Of a stretch of 64,000 bases of DNA, positions 40,294 through 47,971 are shown one piece after another. Every line of letters begins with the position of its first letter. Position 1 is the stretch's first letter. A program made the position numbers and the translations under genes. The stretch is from JAKACA01 sp050008715 (lineage in GTDB: Bacteria; Actinomycetota; Acidimicrobiia; Acidimicrobiales; Bog-793): the NCBI GenBank assembly GCA_050008715.1, contig JBEKMC010000012.1:26763-90762 (forward strand), written 5' to 3'. Below the pieces are notes generated by a model. That model was not told where the DNA came from and searched no databases. It was given only the letters and a program-made list of their open reading frames with translations.

Positions 40294-40480
40294 CGAGCCT
40301 CCGGGTGTGACCTGCTCAGGAACCTAGCACCGGCTCCGCTTCGGCTGTCCGTCGCTGCCGGCCGTCGCAGGCCGGCCACGTCGGCACGCGGATACTTGCC
40401 GCCGCAACTTCGTGCACGAGCTCACCGTACAGGGGTCTCTCCGGTCGCTCTCCGCACGAGGTTCGGGCGCGGGCGCGCAC

Positions 40481-40486
40481 TAGCGT
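40481..40486 (+). promoter_or_regulatory. Probable leaderless -10 element (TAGCGT) of bioB
   Basis: TAGCGT ends six bases before GTG 40493 and no ribosome-binding site is present. The gap 40294-40480 upstream has no gene. Confidence 0.5.
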
Positions 40487-40492
40487 GACGCC

Positions 40493-41503
40493 GTGACGCC
40501 TGCCGAGACACGAACCGTGCTCCAGTCCGCCGCCGCGGCGCTCCTCGACGAGCGCCGGCGACTCCGAGCGGACGAGCTGGCGGAGCTGGCGGAGGTGCCG
40601 GACCAGGCCGTCCCGAGCCTCGCGGCGCTCGCCCACGAGGTGCGACTCGGGTGGTGTGGGGACGGTGTGGAGGTCGAGGGCATCCTGTCGGCCAAGACCG
40701 GCGGCTGCCCCGAGGACTGCCAGTTCTGCGCCCAATCGTCCCGCTTCGACACGCCGGTGCAGGCGACGCCTTTCCTCGACACCGAGGAGGTGCTCCAGGC
40801 CGCGCGGGAGACGGCACGTTTCGGCGCCACGGAGTTCTGCATCGTGCTCGCGGTCCGTGGACCGGACGAGCGCACCCTGCGACGCATCCTCGAGCTCGTG
40901 CCGCTCGTACGCGCCGAGACGGGCCTCCAGGTGGCGATATCGGCCGGCATCCTCGACGAATCGCAGGCCGAGCGCCTGGCGTCCGGCGGTGTCCATCGCT
41001 ACAACCACAACCTCGAGACGGCTCGCAGCTTCTTCCCCTCCATCGTCACGACCCACACCTGGGAGGAACGTTGGGAGACGTGCCGGCGCGTGCAGCACGC
41101 TGGCATGGAGCTGTGCTGCGGCGTGCTGCTCGGCATGGGCGAGACGGTGGCTCAGCGACTCGAGCTGCTCGGCCAGCTAGCCGATCTGGAGCCGTGCGAG
41201 GTGCCGATGAATTTCCTCGATCCTCGACCGGGGACGCCGCTCGCGATCCGAAAGCTCGTGAGCCCGCTCGAGGCGATCCGATGGATCGCCCTGTTCCGCC
41301 TCGGCCTACCGGCCGTGATCCTGCGATACGCCGGCGGCCGGGAGGTCACGCTGAGGGAGCTGCAGGCAATGGGCATGACGTCGGGCATCAACGCTCTCAT
41401 CGTCGGGAACTACCTGACGACACTCGGGCGGTCGCCCACCGCCGACCTCGCCATGCTCGCCGACCTCAAGATGCCGGTCTCGGCGCTTTCGGCCGCCCTG
41501 TGA
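40493..41503 (+). CDS. bioB: Biotin synthase
   Basis: A 336-residue radical-SAM enzyme that inserts sulfur into dethiobiotin. The SAM cluster motif is CPEDCQFC (Cys72, Cys76, Cys79) after LSAKTGG, followed by QSSRFDTPV. RYNHNLETARSFF, THTWEERWETC and CCGVLLGMGET carry other conserved cysteines for the second cluster. The sequence is of the actinobacterial type. It is followed by a small Cys-rich protein, overlapping by four bases, which matches the auxiliary protein this type needs. Confidence 0.96.
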   Translation: MTPAETRTVLQSAAAALLDERRRLRADELAELAEVPDQAVPSLAALAHEVRLGWCGDGVEVEGILSAKTGGCPEDCQFCAQSSRFDTPVQATPFLDTEEVLQAARETARFGATEFCIVLAVRGPDERTLRRILELVPLVRAETGLQVAISAGILDESQAERLASGGVHRYNHNLETARSFFPSIVTTHTWEERWETCRRVQHAGMELCCGVLLGMGETVAQRLELLGQLADLEPCEVPMNFLDPRPGTPLAIRKLVSPLEAIRWIALFRLGLPAVILRYAGGREVTLRELQAMGMTSGINALIVGNYLTTLGRSPTADLAMLADLKMPVSALSAAL

Positions 41504-41721
41504 GCCGGCGACCCTGTGAGCCGGCGGCCCATTGCACCGGTTGCGGGCGGCCGTCGGCCGAGTGCCCGACCGGAGGTGGCTGCACGACGCCGTTCGAGCC
41601 GCCTCGTCACTGCCCCGAGTGCGGCCGCCGCCTCGCAGTGAGAGTGGCACCCACGACCTGGGTGGCACGATGTCGCCAACACGGTGAGCTCCCGGTGGGG
41701 AGCACCGGACCGGCCCGCTGA
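41500..41721 (+). CDS. bsaP: Biotin synthase auxiliary protein BsaP
   Basis: A 73-residue protein read from GTG 41500, overlapping the bioB stop as GTGA. It has cysteines at HCTGCGRPSAECPTGGGC and a core FEPPRHCPECGRRLAVRVAPTTWVARCRQHG. This core matches the C-terminal part of mycobacterial BsaP, a small iron-sulfur protein reported to support actinobacterial-type biotin synthase. Its first codons come from a 15-base duplication (41496-41510, 41512-41526) that also spans the bioB stop. Similarity judged by eye. Confidence 0.82.
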   Translation: MSRRPCEPAAHCTGCGRPSAECPTGGGCTTPFEPPRHCPECGRRLAVRVAPTTWVARCRQHGELPVGSTGPAR

Positions 41722-41799
41722 GCCGGCGCCCGACACCACGGCCCGAGGGCCGGAGCCCCGAGCGGACGCCCGAACCCGACGATCGAGAGGAGCACCGAA

Positions 41800-42483
41800 G
41801 TGGAGCTGTCAGAAGTCATGCGAACCACGGCGGCCTGCCGGGAGTTCACCTCCGAGCCCGTTGCCCCCGAGACGCTGCAGCGAGTCCTCGACACGGCGCG
41901 CTTCGCCCCGAGTGGCGGCAACCGCCAGCCCTGGCGGGTCGTGCGCATCGAGAGCCCGTCCATCCGCCAGGAGATCGCCCACCTCTACTCGCTCAGCTGG
42001 CGGGAGTATTGGGCACACGTGGAGCGTGGGCTCGTCCCCTTCGCTCCCGGCGACGACGGGCGCTGGGACGGGCCGGCCGTCGATCTCGAAGTCGCCCGGG
42101 AGCGACCGGCGCCGGACGCCTTCGGTGACCAGCTGGCGTCGCTACCGGTCATGCTCGTCCTCCTCGCCCATCTCGGGTCGCTGGCCGTGACGGACAACGG
42201 GCTCGGGCGCCAGAGCATCGTCGGTGGCGCCTCCGTCTACCCCTTCGGGCACAACGTCCTGCTCGCCGCCCGCGCCGAGGGCCTCGGCGGCGTAATGACC
42301 ACGGTGCTGTGCCGGCAGGAAGAGGCGGTGAAGGAGCTCCTCGGCGTGCCCACGGCCTTCGCCGTCGCAGCCCTCATCGTTCTCGGACATCCCGTCAGAC
42401 AGGTGACACGACTGCGCCGGTGGCCCGTCGAGCGCTTCACGTTCGTGGACCGTTTCGACGAGCCAGCCCTCGGGGATGCCTGA
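41800..42483 (+). CDS. Nitroreductase family protein
   Basis: A 227-residue FMN-dependent oxidoreductase. MRTTAACREFTSEPVAPETLQRVLDTARFAPSGGNRQPWRVVRI shows the two-part FMN-binding site (R...S...PSGGNRQPWR). The C-terminal half has VYPFGHNVLLAARAEGLGGVMTTVL and ALIVLGHPVRQVTRLRRWPVERFTFVDRF. It is a single-subunit nitroreductase of the type common in Actinobacteria. The GTG is preceded by GAGAGGAG. It lies just upstream of the long repeat-bearing gap, with a GGAAAG/CTTTTCC hairpin (42525-42541) about 40 bases after its stop. Confidence 0.88.
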   Translation: MELSEVMRTTAACREFTSEPVAPETLQRVLDTARFAPSGGNRQPWRVVRIESPSIRQEIAHLYSLSWREYWAHVERGLVPFAPGDDGRWDGPAVDLEVARERPAPDAFGDQLASLPVMLVLLAHLGSLAVTDNGLGRQSIVGGASVYPFGHNVLLAARAEGLGGVMTTVLCRQEEAVKELLGVPTAFAVAALIVLGHPVRQVTRLRRWPVERFTFVDRFDEPALGDA

Positions 42484-42524
42484 CGCGAGAGGCTCGGGTG
42501 TGGACGAACCTGGGGACGAGAGGT

Positions 42525-42541
42525 GGAAAGTGAACTTTTCC
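42525..42541 (+). terminator. Hairpin downstream of the nitroreductase gene
   Basis: GGAAAG (42525-42530) and CTTTTCC (42535-42541) can form a stem with the loop TGAA. It is a plausible end for the nitroreductase transcript, or the first element of the gap. Confidence 0.3.
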
Positions 42542-42543
42542 TG

Positions 42544-42572
42544 TCGACAACCCTCGGATTGCTGTCGATAAC
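42544..42572 (+). promoter_or_regulatory. Candidate promoter of the repeat RNA, overlapping two DnaA-box-like sequences
   Basis: TCGACA (42544-42549), 17 bases, then GATAAC (42567-42572) resemble a -35 and a -10. The same bases contain TGTCGACAA (42542-42550) and TGTCGATAA (42563-42571), each one base different from a DnaA box read on the other strand. Both readings are kept open. Confidence 0.35.
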
Positions 42573-42578
42573 CTCCGA

Positions 42579-43130
42579 ATTAGCCCAAGTCCGGTTGACG
42601 CCGATGGGGTTCTGCAGCAGAGTGTGCCTCGCCAAGGACGGAGACGCCGAAGCGCCGGAACGAAGGTAGACCGCAAGGAACACCCGAAGGCCGGGGCTTG
42701 GCGCAGAGGGGAGAGCAACCCGCAAGGGGGGTTCGAACGGAAGCGCCGCTCCAAAGTGAAGGTCGCCCGCAAGGGAGGACCGGATCCGAGGGGCACGGTC
42801 CGGAGGAACGGTCACCCGCAAGGGAGGCAGTTCCGAAGGAACGGGAACCGGACGGAGCGCCACCCGCAAGGGAGGTGCGACTGAAGGAACCGGCTCGTGC
42901 TCGAAGGTCGCCCGTAAGGGAGGCCGGAGGGAGGAGCCACGGCTATCCGCCGAGGAAACGGTGACATGGGCGACCACACCGGGGAGCTGACCTTTCGGGG
43001 TCGGAGCACCGGGCGGGCCGGTCGGGCAGCCGCAAGGCACCCGCTGAACCGCAGGAAACCCTCGTCATCTGGAGCAGGCCCCGGGAAGTACGGAGGCGCA
43101 AGCCCACCGGCTACCCGGGGCCTTTCCGCG
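42579..43130 (+). ncRNA. Candidate large structured RNA carrying the hairpin array
   Basis: The gap 42484-43288 has no convincing gene. Its middle is purine-rich on the plus strand and holds the 48-base repeat array, then further GNRA-type hairpins GCC-GCAA-GGC (43029-43038) and GGC-GCAA-GCC (43095-43104). The latter sits inside a 10-base perfect stem, AGGCCCCGGG/CCCGGGGCCT (43076-43085 with 43114-43123). The loop change GCAA to GTAA keeps the GNRA form only on the plus strand, which suggests the transcribed strand. I cannot assign it to a known RNA family. Confidence 0.5.
42627..42965 (+). repeat. 48-base-period tandem repeat of GNRA-capped hairpins
   Basis: The core CCCGNAAGGG starts at 42719, 42766, 42815, 42863 and 42911 (spacing 47, 49, 48, 48). 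A weaker core CCGCAAGG lies at 42671, a degenerate one near 42627 and a possible last unit at 42950. Each core is a 3-pair stem closed by GCAA or GTAA, mostly followed by AGG, and flanked by outer complementary bases that differ between units (GGTC/GACC, AA/TT, GG/CC). A second CGAAGG segment recurs in the middle of the units. Spacing that is not a multiple of three argues against a coding repeat. Confidence 0.85.
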
Positions 43131-43209
43131 TCCGGGCTCCCGTCCGCGTCCACGGCCTGCGCGGCCCAGGCCTGGTCCGGCCACCAGCGCCGCCCTACAC
43201 CCGAGAAAC

Positions 43210-43223
43210 TGGAACGTGTTCTA
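43210..43223. promoter_or_regulatory. KstR-like operator upstream of the P450 gene
   Basis: TGGAACGTGTTCTA fits the KstR consensus TnnAACnnGTTnnA exactly and lies 65 bases before the P450 start. KstR is the TetR-type repressor of cholesterol catabolism genes in Mycobacterium and Rhodococcus. A second copy occurs at 47920. Confidence 0.65.
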
Positions 43224-43288
43224 ATCTAAGCTCCTTCGGCAGCGCCGACCGCCACCGTCGCCTCGTGGGCCGCACGGGAGGGAGACCC

Positions 43289-44491
43289 ATGGATCTCGCA
43301 TACATCGACTTGTGCAATCCTCAGCTGTTCGTGCCGGCCGTGCCGCACGACCTCTTCGCCGAGCTGCGGAGGACGGCTCCGGTCTTCTGGCACGAGGAGG
43401 AGGCCGGGGCGGGTTTCTGGTCGGTGATGCGCTACCACGACCTCGTGGCCGTGAACCGCGACTCGCACACGTTCTCGTCCTACAAGGGTGGGGCGCTCAT
43501 GATGGATTGGAACGACGAGGTCCTCGGCCAGCAGCGGATGATGATGCTCAACATGGACCCGCCGATGCACACTCGCTACCGGCGCCTCGTGAACAAGGGG
43601 TTCACGCCCCGCATGGTGCACGAGCTCGAGGAGGCGATCTCCGAACGCACCCGCCAGCTCGTCGGAGCCGCCCGCGAGAAAGGCGAGTTCGACTTCGTGA
43701 CCGACGTCGCCGCCGAGCTCCCCCTCCAAGTCATCGCCGAACTGATGGGCGTGCCGCAGGAGGACCGGTACAAGGTCTTCGACTGGAGCAACCGCATGGT
43801 CGGTTCCAACGACCCCGAGTTCCTCGAAGCTCCCGAGCTCGCCACCGCTGCGGCGATGGAGCTGTTCATGTACGCCGACGCACTGACACTCGAGCGCAAG
43901 GCGAACCCGCACGAGGACCTGGTGAGCCTCCTCTCGAAGGCCGAGATCGACGGCGACCAGCTCTCCCAGCTCGAGATCGACATGTTCTTCATGCTGCTCG
44001 CCGTGGCCGGCAACGAGACGACCCGCAACCTGCTCTCCCACGGCATGCTCGCCCTCATCGAGCATCCGGACGAGCGTCGCAAGCTGCTCGAGCATCCCGA
44101 GCTCCTGGACTCGGCGATCGAGGAGATGCTCCGATACGCCTCACCGGTCATGCACTTCCGCCGCACCGCCACACGCGACACCGAGATCGGCGGCCAGGCG
44201 ATCGCAGAAGGCGACAAGGTCGTGTTCTGGCACATCTCTGCCAACCGGGACGAGGAGGTCTTCGAGGAACCGCAACGGTTCGACGTCGCCCGGTCGCCCA
44301 ACGAGCACGTCGCCTTCGGCGGAGGCGGCTCGCACTTCTGCCTCGGTGCCAACCTCGCCCGTCTCGAGATCCGCATCATGTTCACCGAAATCCTGCGCCA
44401 GATGCCCGAGCTCGAGCTCTCCGGCGAGACCCAGCGCCTCTGCTCCAACTTCATCAACGGCATCAAACACCTGCCGGTGTCGGTCGGATGA
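43289..44491 (+). CDS. Cytochrome P450 (CYP125/CYP124/CYP142-like)
   Basis: A 400-residue soluble P450. The heme motif is FGGGGSHFCLGANLAR with the thiolate Cys near residue 351. The I-helix has AVAGNETTR, and the K-helix ExxR is EEMLRYASPVMHFRRTA. FSSYKGGALMM, MLNMDPPMHTRYRRLVNKGFTPRMV and DWSNRMVGSNDPEF closely recall CYP125-type sterol 26-hydroxylases. It probably oxidises the terminal methyl of a sterol or branched lipid side chain. ATG 43289 follows GGGAGGGAG. A KstR-like box lies upstream, and its stop overlaps the LLM oxidoreductase ATG. Confidence 0.9.
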   Translation: MDLAYIDLCNPQLFVPAVPHDLFAELRRTAPVFWHEEEAGAGFWSVMRYHDLVAVNRDSHTFSSYKGGALMMDWNDEVLGQQRMMMLNMDPPMHTRYRRLVNKGFTPRMVHELEEAISERTRQLVGAAREKGEFDFVTDVAAELPLQVIAELMGVPQEDRYKVFDWSNRMVGSNDPEFLEAPELATAAAMELFMYADALTLERKANPHEDLVSLLSKAEIDGDQLSQLEIDMFFMLLAVAGNETTRNLLSHGMLALIEHPDERRKLLEHPELLDSAIEEMLRYASPVMHFRRTATRDTEIGGQAIAEGDKVVFWHISANRDEEVFEEPQRFDVARSPNEHVAFGGGGSHFCLGANLARLEIRIMFTEILRQMPELELSGETQRLCSNFINGIKHLPVSVG

Positions 44492-45519
44492 AGCTCGGCC
44501 TGCAACTCGGGTACTGGGGATCGGGGCCTCAGGCGGACGCGGCCGCCAAGGTCGAAGAGGCGGAGCGGCTCGGCTTCGACTCCATCTGGACGGCAGAGGC
44601 CTACGGCTCGGACGCCCTCACGCCGCTCGCGTGGCTCGGCGCACGTACGTCCAGCGTGCGGCTCGGCACGGCGCTGTGCCAGATCTCGGCCCGGACCCCG
44701 ACGGCGATGGGCATGGCGGCGCTGACGATGGACCATTTGAGCGGGGGGCGTTTCGTGCTCGGCCTTGGTGTCTCCGGGCCCCAGGTCGTGGAGGGCTGGT
44801 ACGGCCAGTCGTTCCAGCGACCGCTGGCGCGCACGCGCGAGTACGTCTCGATCGTGCGCCAGGTCCTCGCACGCGAAGCGCCGGTCACGAGCGACGGACC
44901 GCACTACCCGCTCCCCTACCTCGGCCCGGCCAGCACGGGCCTCGGCAAGGCGCTCAAGCCGATCGTCCATCCGTTTCGGGCTGACCTGCCGATCATCATC
45001 GGAGCCGAGGGCTCGAAGAACGTCGCGCTCACGGCCGAGATCGCCGACGGCTGGCTGCCCATCTTCTACGCGCCCGCCCACGACGAGGAGTACCGCAAGG
45101 CGCTGGCGGAGGGTTTCTCGCGGCGGGGCGCTCGCCGGACGCCGGGAGACTTCGAGGTGATCGCTACCGCCACCGTCGTGGTGTCCGACGACATCGAGAA
45201 GGCCGCCGACGTCCTGCGCCCTTCCCTTGCCCTCTACATCGGGGGAATGGGCGCCCGGGAGGTGAATTTCCACTTCCAGGTGTTCGCACGAATGGGTTTC
45301 GAGGCGGCGGCGCATCGCATCCAGGATCTGTACCTCGACGGGCGCAAGGACGAGGCAGCTGCCGCAGTGCCGACCGAGCTCGTGGAGGCGACGTCGTTGA
45401 TCGGCCCGCGGGAGAAGATCCGCGACGACCTCGAGGCCTGGAACGAATCCCTCGTGACGACGTTGCTCGTGGGCGGTGGCGTCCCGCAGATGAGGTTGCT
45501 CGCCGAGCTCGCCGGCTGA
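44488..45519 (+). CDS. LLM-class F420-dependent oxidoreductase
   Basis: A 343-residue luciferase-like monooxygenase fold protein. LQLGYWGSGPQADAAAKVEEAERLGFDSIWTAEAYGSDALTPLAWLGART is the hallmark of the F420-dependent branch, with LGTALCQISARTPTAMGMAALTMDHLSGGRFVLGLGVSGPQVVEGWYG. The C-terminus matches the same group. ATG 44488 overlaps the P450 stop, so both are co-translated and probably act on the same lipid; F420H2-dependent reduction of an intermediate is possible. It converges on the acyl-CoA dehydrogenase genes. Confidence 0.9.
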   Translation: MKLGLQLGYWGSGPQADAAAKVEEAERLGFDSIWTAEAYGSDALTPLAWLGARTSSVRLGTALCQISARTPTAMGMAALTMDHLSGGRFVLGLGVSGPQVVEGWYGQSFQRPLARTREYVSIVRQVLAREAPVTSDGPHYPLPYLGPASTGLGKALKPIVHPFRADLPIIIGAEGSKNVALTAEIADGWLPIFYAPAHDEEYRKALAEGFSRRGARRTPGDFEVIATATVVVSDDIEKAADVLRPSLALYIGGMGAREVNFHFQVFARMGFEAAAHRIQDLYLDGRKDEAAAAVPTELVEATSLIGPREKIRDDLEAWNESLVTTLLVGGGVPQMRLLAELAG

Positions 45520-45525
45520 CGGCGC

Positions 45526-45541
45526 CGAGCCGGCCGGCTCG
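45526..45541. terminator. 16-base palindrome between convergent genes
   Basis: CGAGCCGGCCGGCTCG is a perfect palindrome in the 27-base gap between the LLM oxidoreductase stop and the opposing acyl-CoA dehydrogenase stop. It may act as a bidirectional end signal; it has no T-run. Confidence 0.35.
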
Positions 45542-45546
45542 CCTGC

Positions 45547-46674
45547 TCAGGCGGAGGCGGCGATGCGCTTCCCGAGGTCTGCGAGCTGCGGGGCGGCGCC
45601 GCCGAGGGCGAGATCGATCTGCTTGGCGACGAGGAAGTAGCGGTGGACCGGATAGTCGCGATCCATGCCGATGCCTCCGTGGAGGTGCTGGCACGTGTGC
45701 GCGACACGTTGGCCCGCCTCGCTCGCCCAGTACTTGGCGATCGTCACCTCGTCGGTCGCGGGCAGGCCGGCGGACAGCCGCCACACGGCCTGCCAAGCCG
45801 TCAGGCGCACGCCGAGCGTGTCGATGAAGGCGTCGGCGGCACGTTGGCCCACGGCCTGGAACGTGGCGATCACACGGTCGAACTGCCGGCGCTCCTTCAC
45901 GTAGGACGCCGTGATGCGAACTGCCTCGCCGAGGCAGCCCGCCGCCGTCACCGACAGCGCCGCCGTCACGCGGTCGACGAGCCAGTCGAGCACGTCGGCC
46001 CGCTGCGCCACCTCCGACCCGAGCACGGCCTCCGCCGGCACGTGCACCGACGTCAGGCGGAGGAGCGCTTCGGGACGGCCTGAGGTCGTGTCCTGCCGCT
46101 CGCGTACGAGGCCGCCGGCGTCCGCCGGCACGAAGGCCACGCCCGACGAGCCGTCCGGAAAGCGGGCGGGCACGAGGAACGCGTCGGCTCGGAGGCCTGC
46201 GGGCACGCAAATCTTCTCGCCGTCGAGCTGCCAACCGCCCGCCACCGCGACCGCCTGCGTCGACGGCCGGCGGGGCGAGGCCTGCGCCTCGGCCAAGGCC
46301 GGCGCGACGACAAGGCTCCCCGCGCCGATCGCCGACAGGTGAGCCCGCAGGGAGGGCGAGCCGAAGCGCTCGATCGCCAGCGCGCTCACCACGGTGTCGA
46401 GGTACGGAACGGCCGCCACCGCCCGGCCCACTTCTTCCAGCACGGCACACGCGCCGATGAATCCCATCCCGGCACCTCCGTGCTCCTCCGCCAGGGGAGC
46501 CGCCACGAGGCCGGTAGCCGCCAGGTCCGCCCAGAGCTCGTGGTCGACGCCGTCACCGCCGGAGCTGGCGGCGTCTTCGACTGCCGTCAGCCGTTCCGGG
46601 CTGGACCGCTCCGACAGGATGCGGGCGGCGAGCTCGGAGAGGGCCTTCTGGTCGTCGTCGAGTTCGAAATCCAT
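45547..46674 (-). CDS. Acyl-CoA dehydrogenase, small partner of a heteromeric pair
   Basis: A 375-residue acyl-CoA dehydrogenase-fold protein. MDFELDDDQKALSELAARIL and LAEEHGGAGMGFIGACAVLEEVGRAVA begin it; the C-terminal domain has SYVKERRQFDRVIATFQAVGQRAADAF and HLHGGIGMDRDYPVHRYFLVAKQ. The flavin-contact middle domain is weak. In Mycobacterium, paired FadE genes of cholesterol catabolism (for example FadE28-FadE29) form alpha2beta2 enzymes in which one partner lacks a full active site; this gene fits the degenerate partner. It is 34 bases from the next FadE gene in the same operon. Confidence 0.88.
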   Translation of the reverse strand: MDFELDDDQKALSELAARILSERSSPERLTAVEDAASSGGDGVDHELWADLAATGLVAAPLAEEHGGAGMGFIGACAVLEEVGRAVAAVPYLDTVVSALAIERFGSPSLRAHLSAIGAGSLVVAPALAEAQASPRRPSTQAVAVAGGWQLDGEKICVPAGLRADAFLVPARFPDGSSGVAFVPADAGGLVRERQDTTSGRPEALLRLTSVHVPAEAVLGSEVAQRADVLDWLVDRVTAALSVTAAGCLGEAVRITASYVKERRQFDRVIATFQAVGQRAADAFIDTLGVRLTAWQAVWRLSAGLPATDEVTIAKYWASEAGQRVAHTCQHLHGGIGMDRDYPVHRYFLVAKQIDLALGGAAPQLADLGKRIAASA

Positions 46675-46708
46675 CGTGGTGCCTCCTCAGGGCGGGAAGG
46701 GTTGCGGC

Positions 46709-47872
46709 TCAGCGGCCGGAGTGGGGCAACCCGAGCCCGAACATGGCGATGAGCTCACGCTGGATCTCGTTGGCACCCCCGCCGAAGGTCAGGATCAAGA
46801 AACCCCTCGTCAGCTTCTCCAACCGACCGTGCAACACCGACGCCGGCGAGTCGCCGGACAGGTACGCCTGCGGCCCCACGATCTCCATGAGGCGTCGCAG
46901 CGCATCGAGGTAGAACTCGGTGCCGAACACCTTCACGGTGGAGGCGTCGGCCACGTCGAGAGTCGGGGAGCTCGCCACCTTCCAGTTGGCCAAGCGGAGA
47001 AACTCCAGCTTGGCTCGTATGACGGCGAGCTCGTGCTGCACCCAGGCGTCGTCGAGCACTCGTCCGCCCTCCGGATGACGAGCTGCGGCGGCCCACGCGA
47101 CGACGTCCTCGAACGCCTTCTCGATCGGCCCGACCGAGCAGAGCGTGACTCGCTCGTGGTTCAGCTGGTTCGTGATGAGCGTCCAGCCCTGGTTCTCACC
47201 GCCGACGAGGTTCTCCGCCGGCACCCGCACGTTCTCGTAGAAGGTCTGGTTGATGTCGTGGCCGTGCAGGAGTCGCATCGGGGTGTACGAGAAACCCTCC
47301 GTCGAGGTGGGCACGATGAAGATCGAAATGCCGCGGTGCTTGCCGGCATCGGGGTTGGTGCGCACCGCCAGCCAGACGTAGTCGGCGTCGGAGGACAGGC
47401 TCGTGAAGATCTTGGCGCCGTTGATGACGTACTCGTCGCCGTCACGCACCGCCCGAGTCGTGAGCGAGGCGAGGTCCGTGCCGGAACCGGGCTCGGTGTA
47501 GCCGATGCAGAAATGGATCTCGCCACGCAGGATCGGCGGCAGGAAGCGCTGCCGTTGCTCGTCGTTCCCGAACCGCATGATCGTCGGGCCGACGGTGTTG
47601 ATCGTCAGCATCGGAACAGGTGCGCCGGCACGCATCGACTCGTCGAAGAAGATGAACTGCTCCATGGTGGAGCGGCCCTGGCCGCCGTACTCCTTCGGCC
47701 AGCCGATCCCGAGCCAGCCGTCAGCACCCATCTGCCGGGCGATCTGCTTGTGCGTGGGAGTGATGCCCGGGGTCTCGAGCGCTTTCACGACCTCGGGCGT
47801 GAGGATCCGGGCGTAGTACTCGCGTAGTTGCTTGCGGAGCGACTGCTGGTCCTCGTCCAAGCCGATCTGCAT
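46709..47872 (-). CDS. Acyl-CoA dehydrogenase, partner of the downstream FadE
   Basis: A 387-residue flavoenzyme. Signature parts are WPKEYGGQGRSTMEQFIFFDESMRAGAPVP, FCIGYTEPGSGTDLASLTTRAVRDGDEYVINGAKIFTSLSSDADYVWLAVRT, the C-terminal arm LIIDL-like helices and ILTFGGGANEIQRELIAMFGLGLP. The TEPGSGTD loop and GGGANEIQR are typical of FAD-binding ACADs. ATG 47872 has GAGGGCTCG upstream. A KstR-like box lies 48 bases upstream, shared with the divergent thiolase. With the neighbouring FadE it probably dehydrogenates a steroid side-chain CoA ester. Confidence 0.9.
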   Translation of the reverse strand: MQIGLDEDQQSLRKQLREYYARILTPEVVKALETPGITPTHKQIARQMGADGWLGIGWPKEYGGQGRSTMEQFIFFDESMRAGAPVPMLTINTVGPTIMRFGNDEQRQRFLPPILRGEIHFCIGYTEPGSGTDLASLTTRAVRDGDEYVINGAKIFTSLSSDADYVWLAVRTNPDAGKHRGISIFIVPTSTEGFSYTPMRLLHGHDINQTFYENVRVPAENLVGGENQGWTLITNQLNHERVTLCSVGPIEKAFEDVVAWAAAARHPEGGRVLDDAWVQHELAVIRAKLEFLRLANWKVASSPTLDVADASTVKVFGTEFYLDALRRLMEIVGPQAYLSGDSPASVLHGRLEKLTRGFLILTFGGGANEIQRELIAMFGLGLPHSGR

Positions 47873-47919
47873 CGAGCCCTCCCCCTCACTCGCCTGCGGG
47901 CGGTCGTGCGCAGCGAAAG

Positions 47920-47933
47920 TGTAACGCGTTCTA
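47920..47933. promoter_or_regulatory. KstR-like operator between divergent FadE and thiolase genes
   Basis: TGTAACGCGTTCTA matches TnnAACnnGTTnnA in full. It lies 47 bases before the FadE ATG (47872) and 38 bases before the thiolase ATG (47972), so one protein could control both. Confidence 0.65.
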
Positions 47934-47971
47934 GTTTTTCGGGAGGAGGCGGAGGACCCTATGCTCAGCGC

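Noticed and set aside
40404..40417. 14-mer GCAACTTCGTGCAC shared with another gap at 27091-27104
   Set aside because: Two copies only, no shared gene function; could be chance. Not strong enough for an operator call.
42624..42884. Plus-strand 86-codon frame in the same array
   Set aside because: Very Arg/Gly-rich, no ribosome site, and repeat units fall in different frames.
42627..42965. CRISPR array
   Set aside because: Units are contiguous and diverged with no constant repeat plus unique spacer pattern, and there are no cas genes in the window.
42237..43040. Minus-strand frame of 267 codons through the hairpin array, with 16-residue periodic PPLRV segments
   Set aside because: The period comes from the 48-base repeat. 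Two unit-length shifts (47, 49) move the conserved bases out of frame, and the frame runs antisense into the nitroreductase gene without a start signal.
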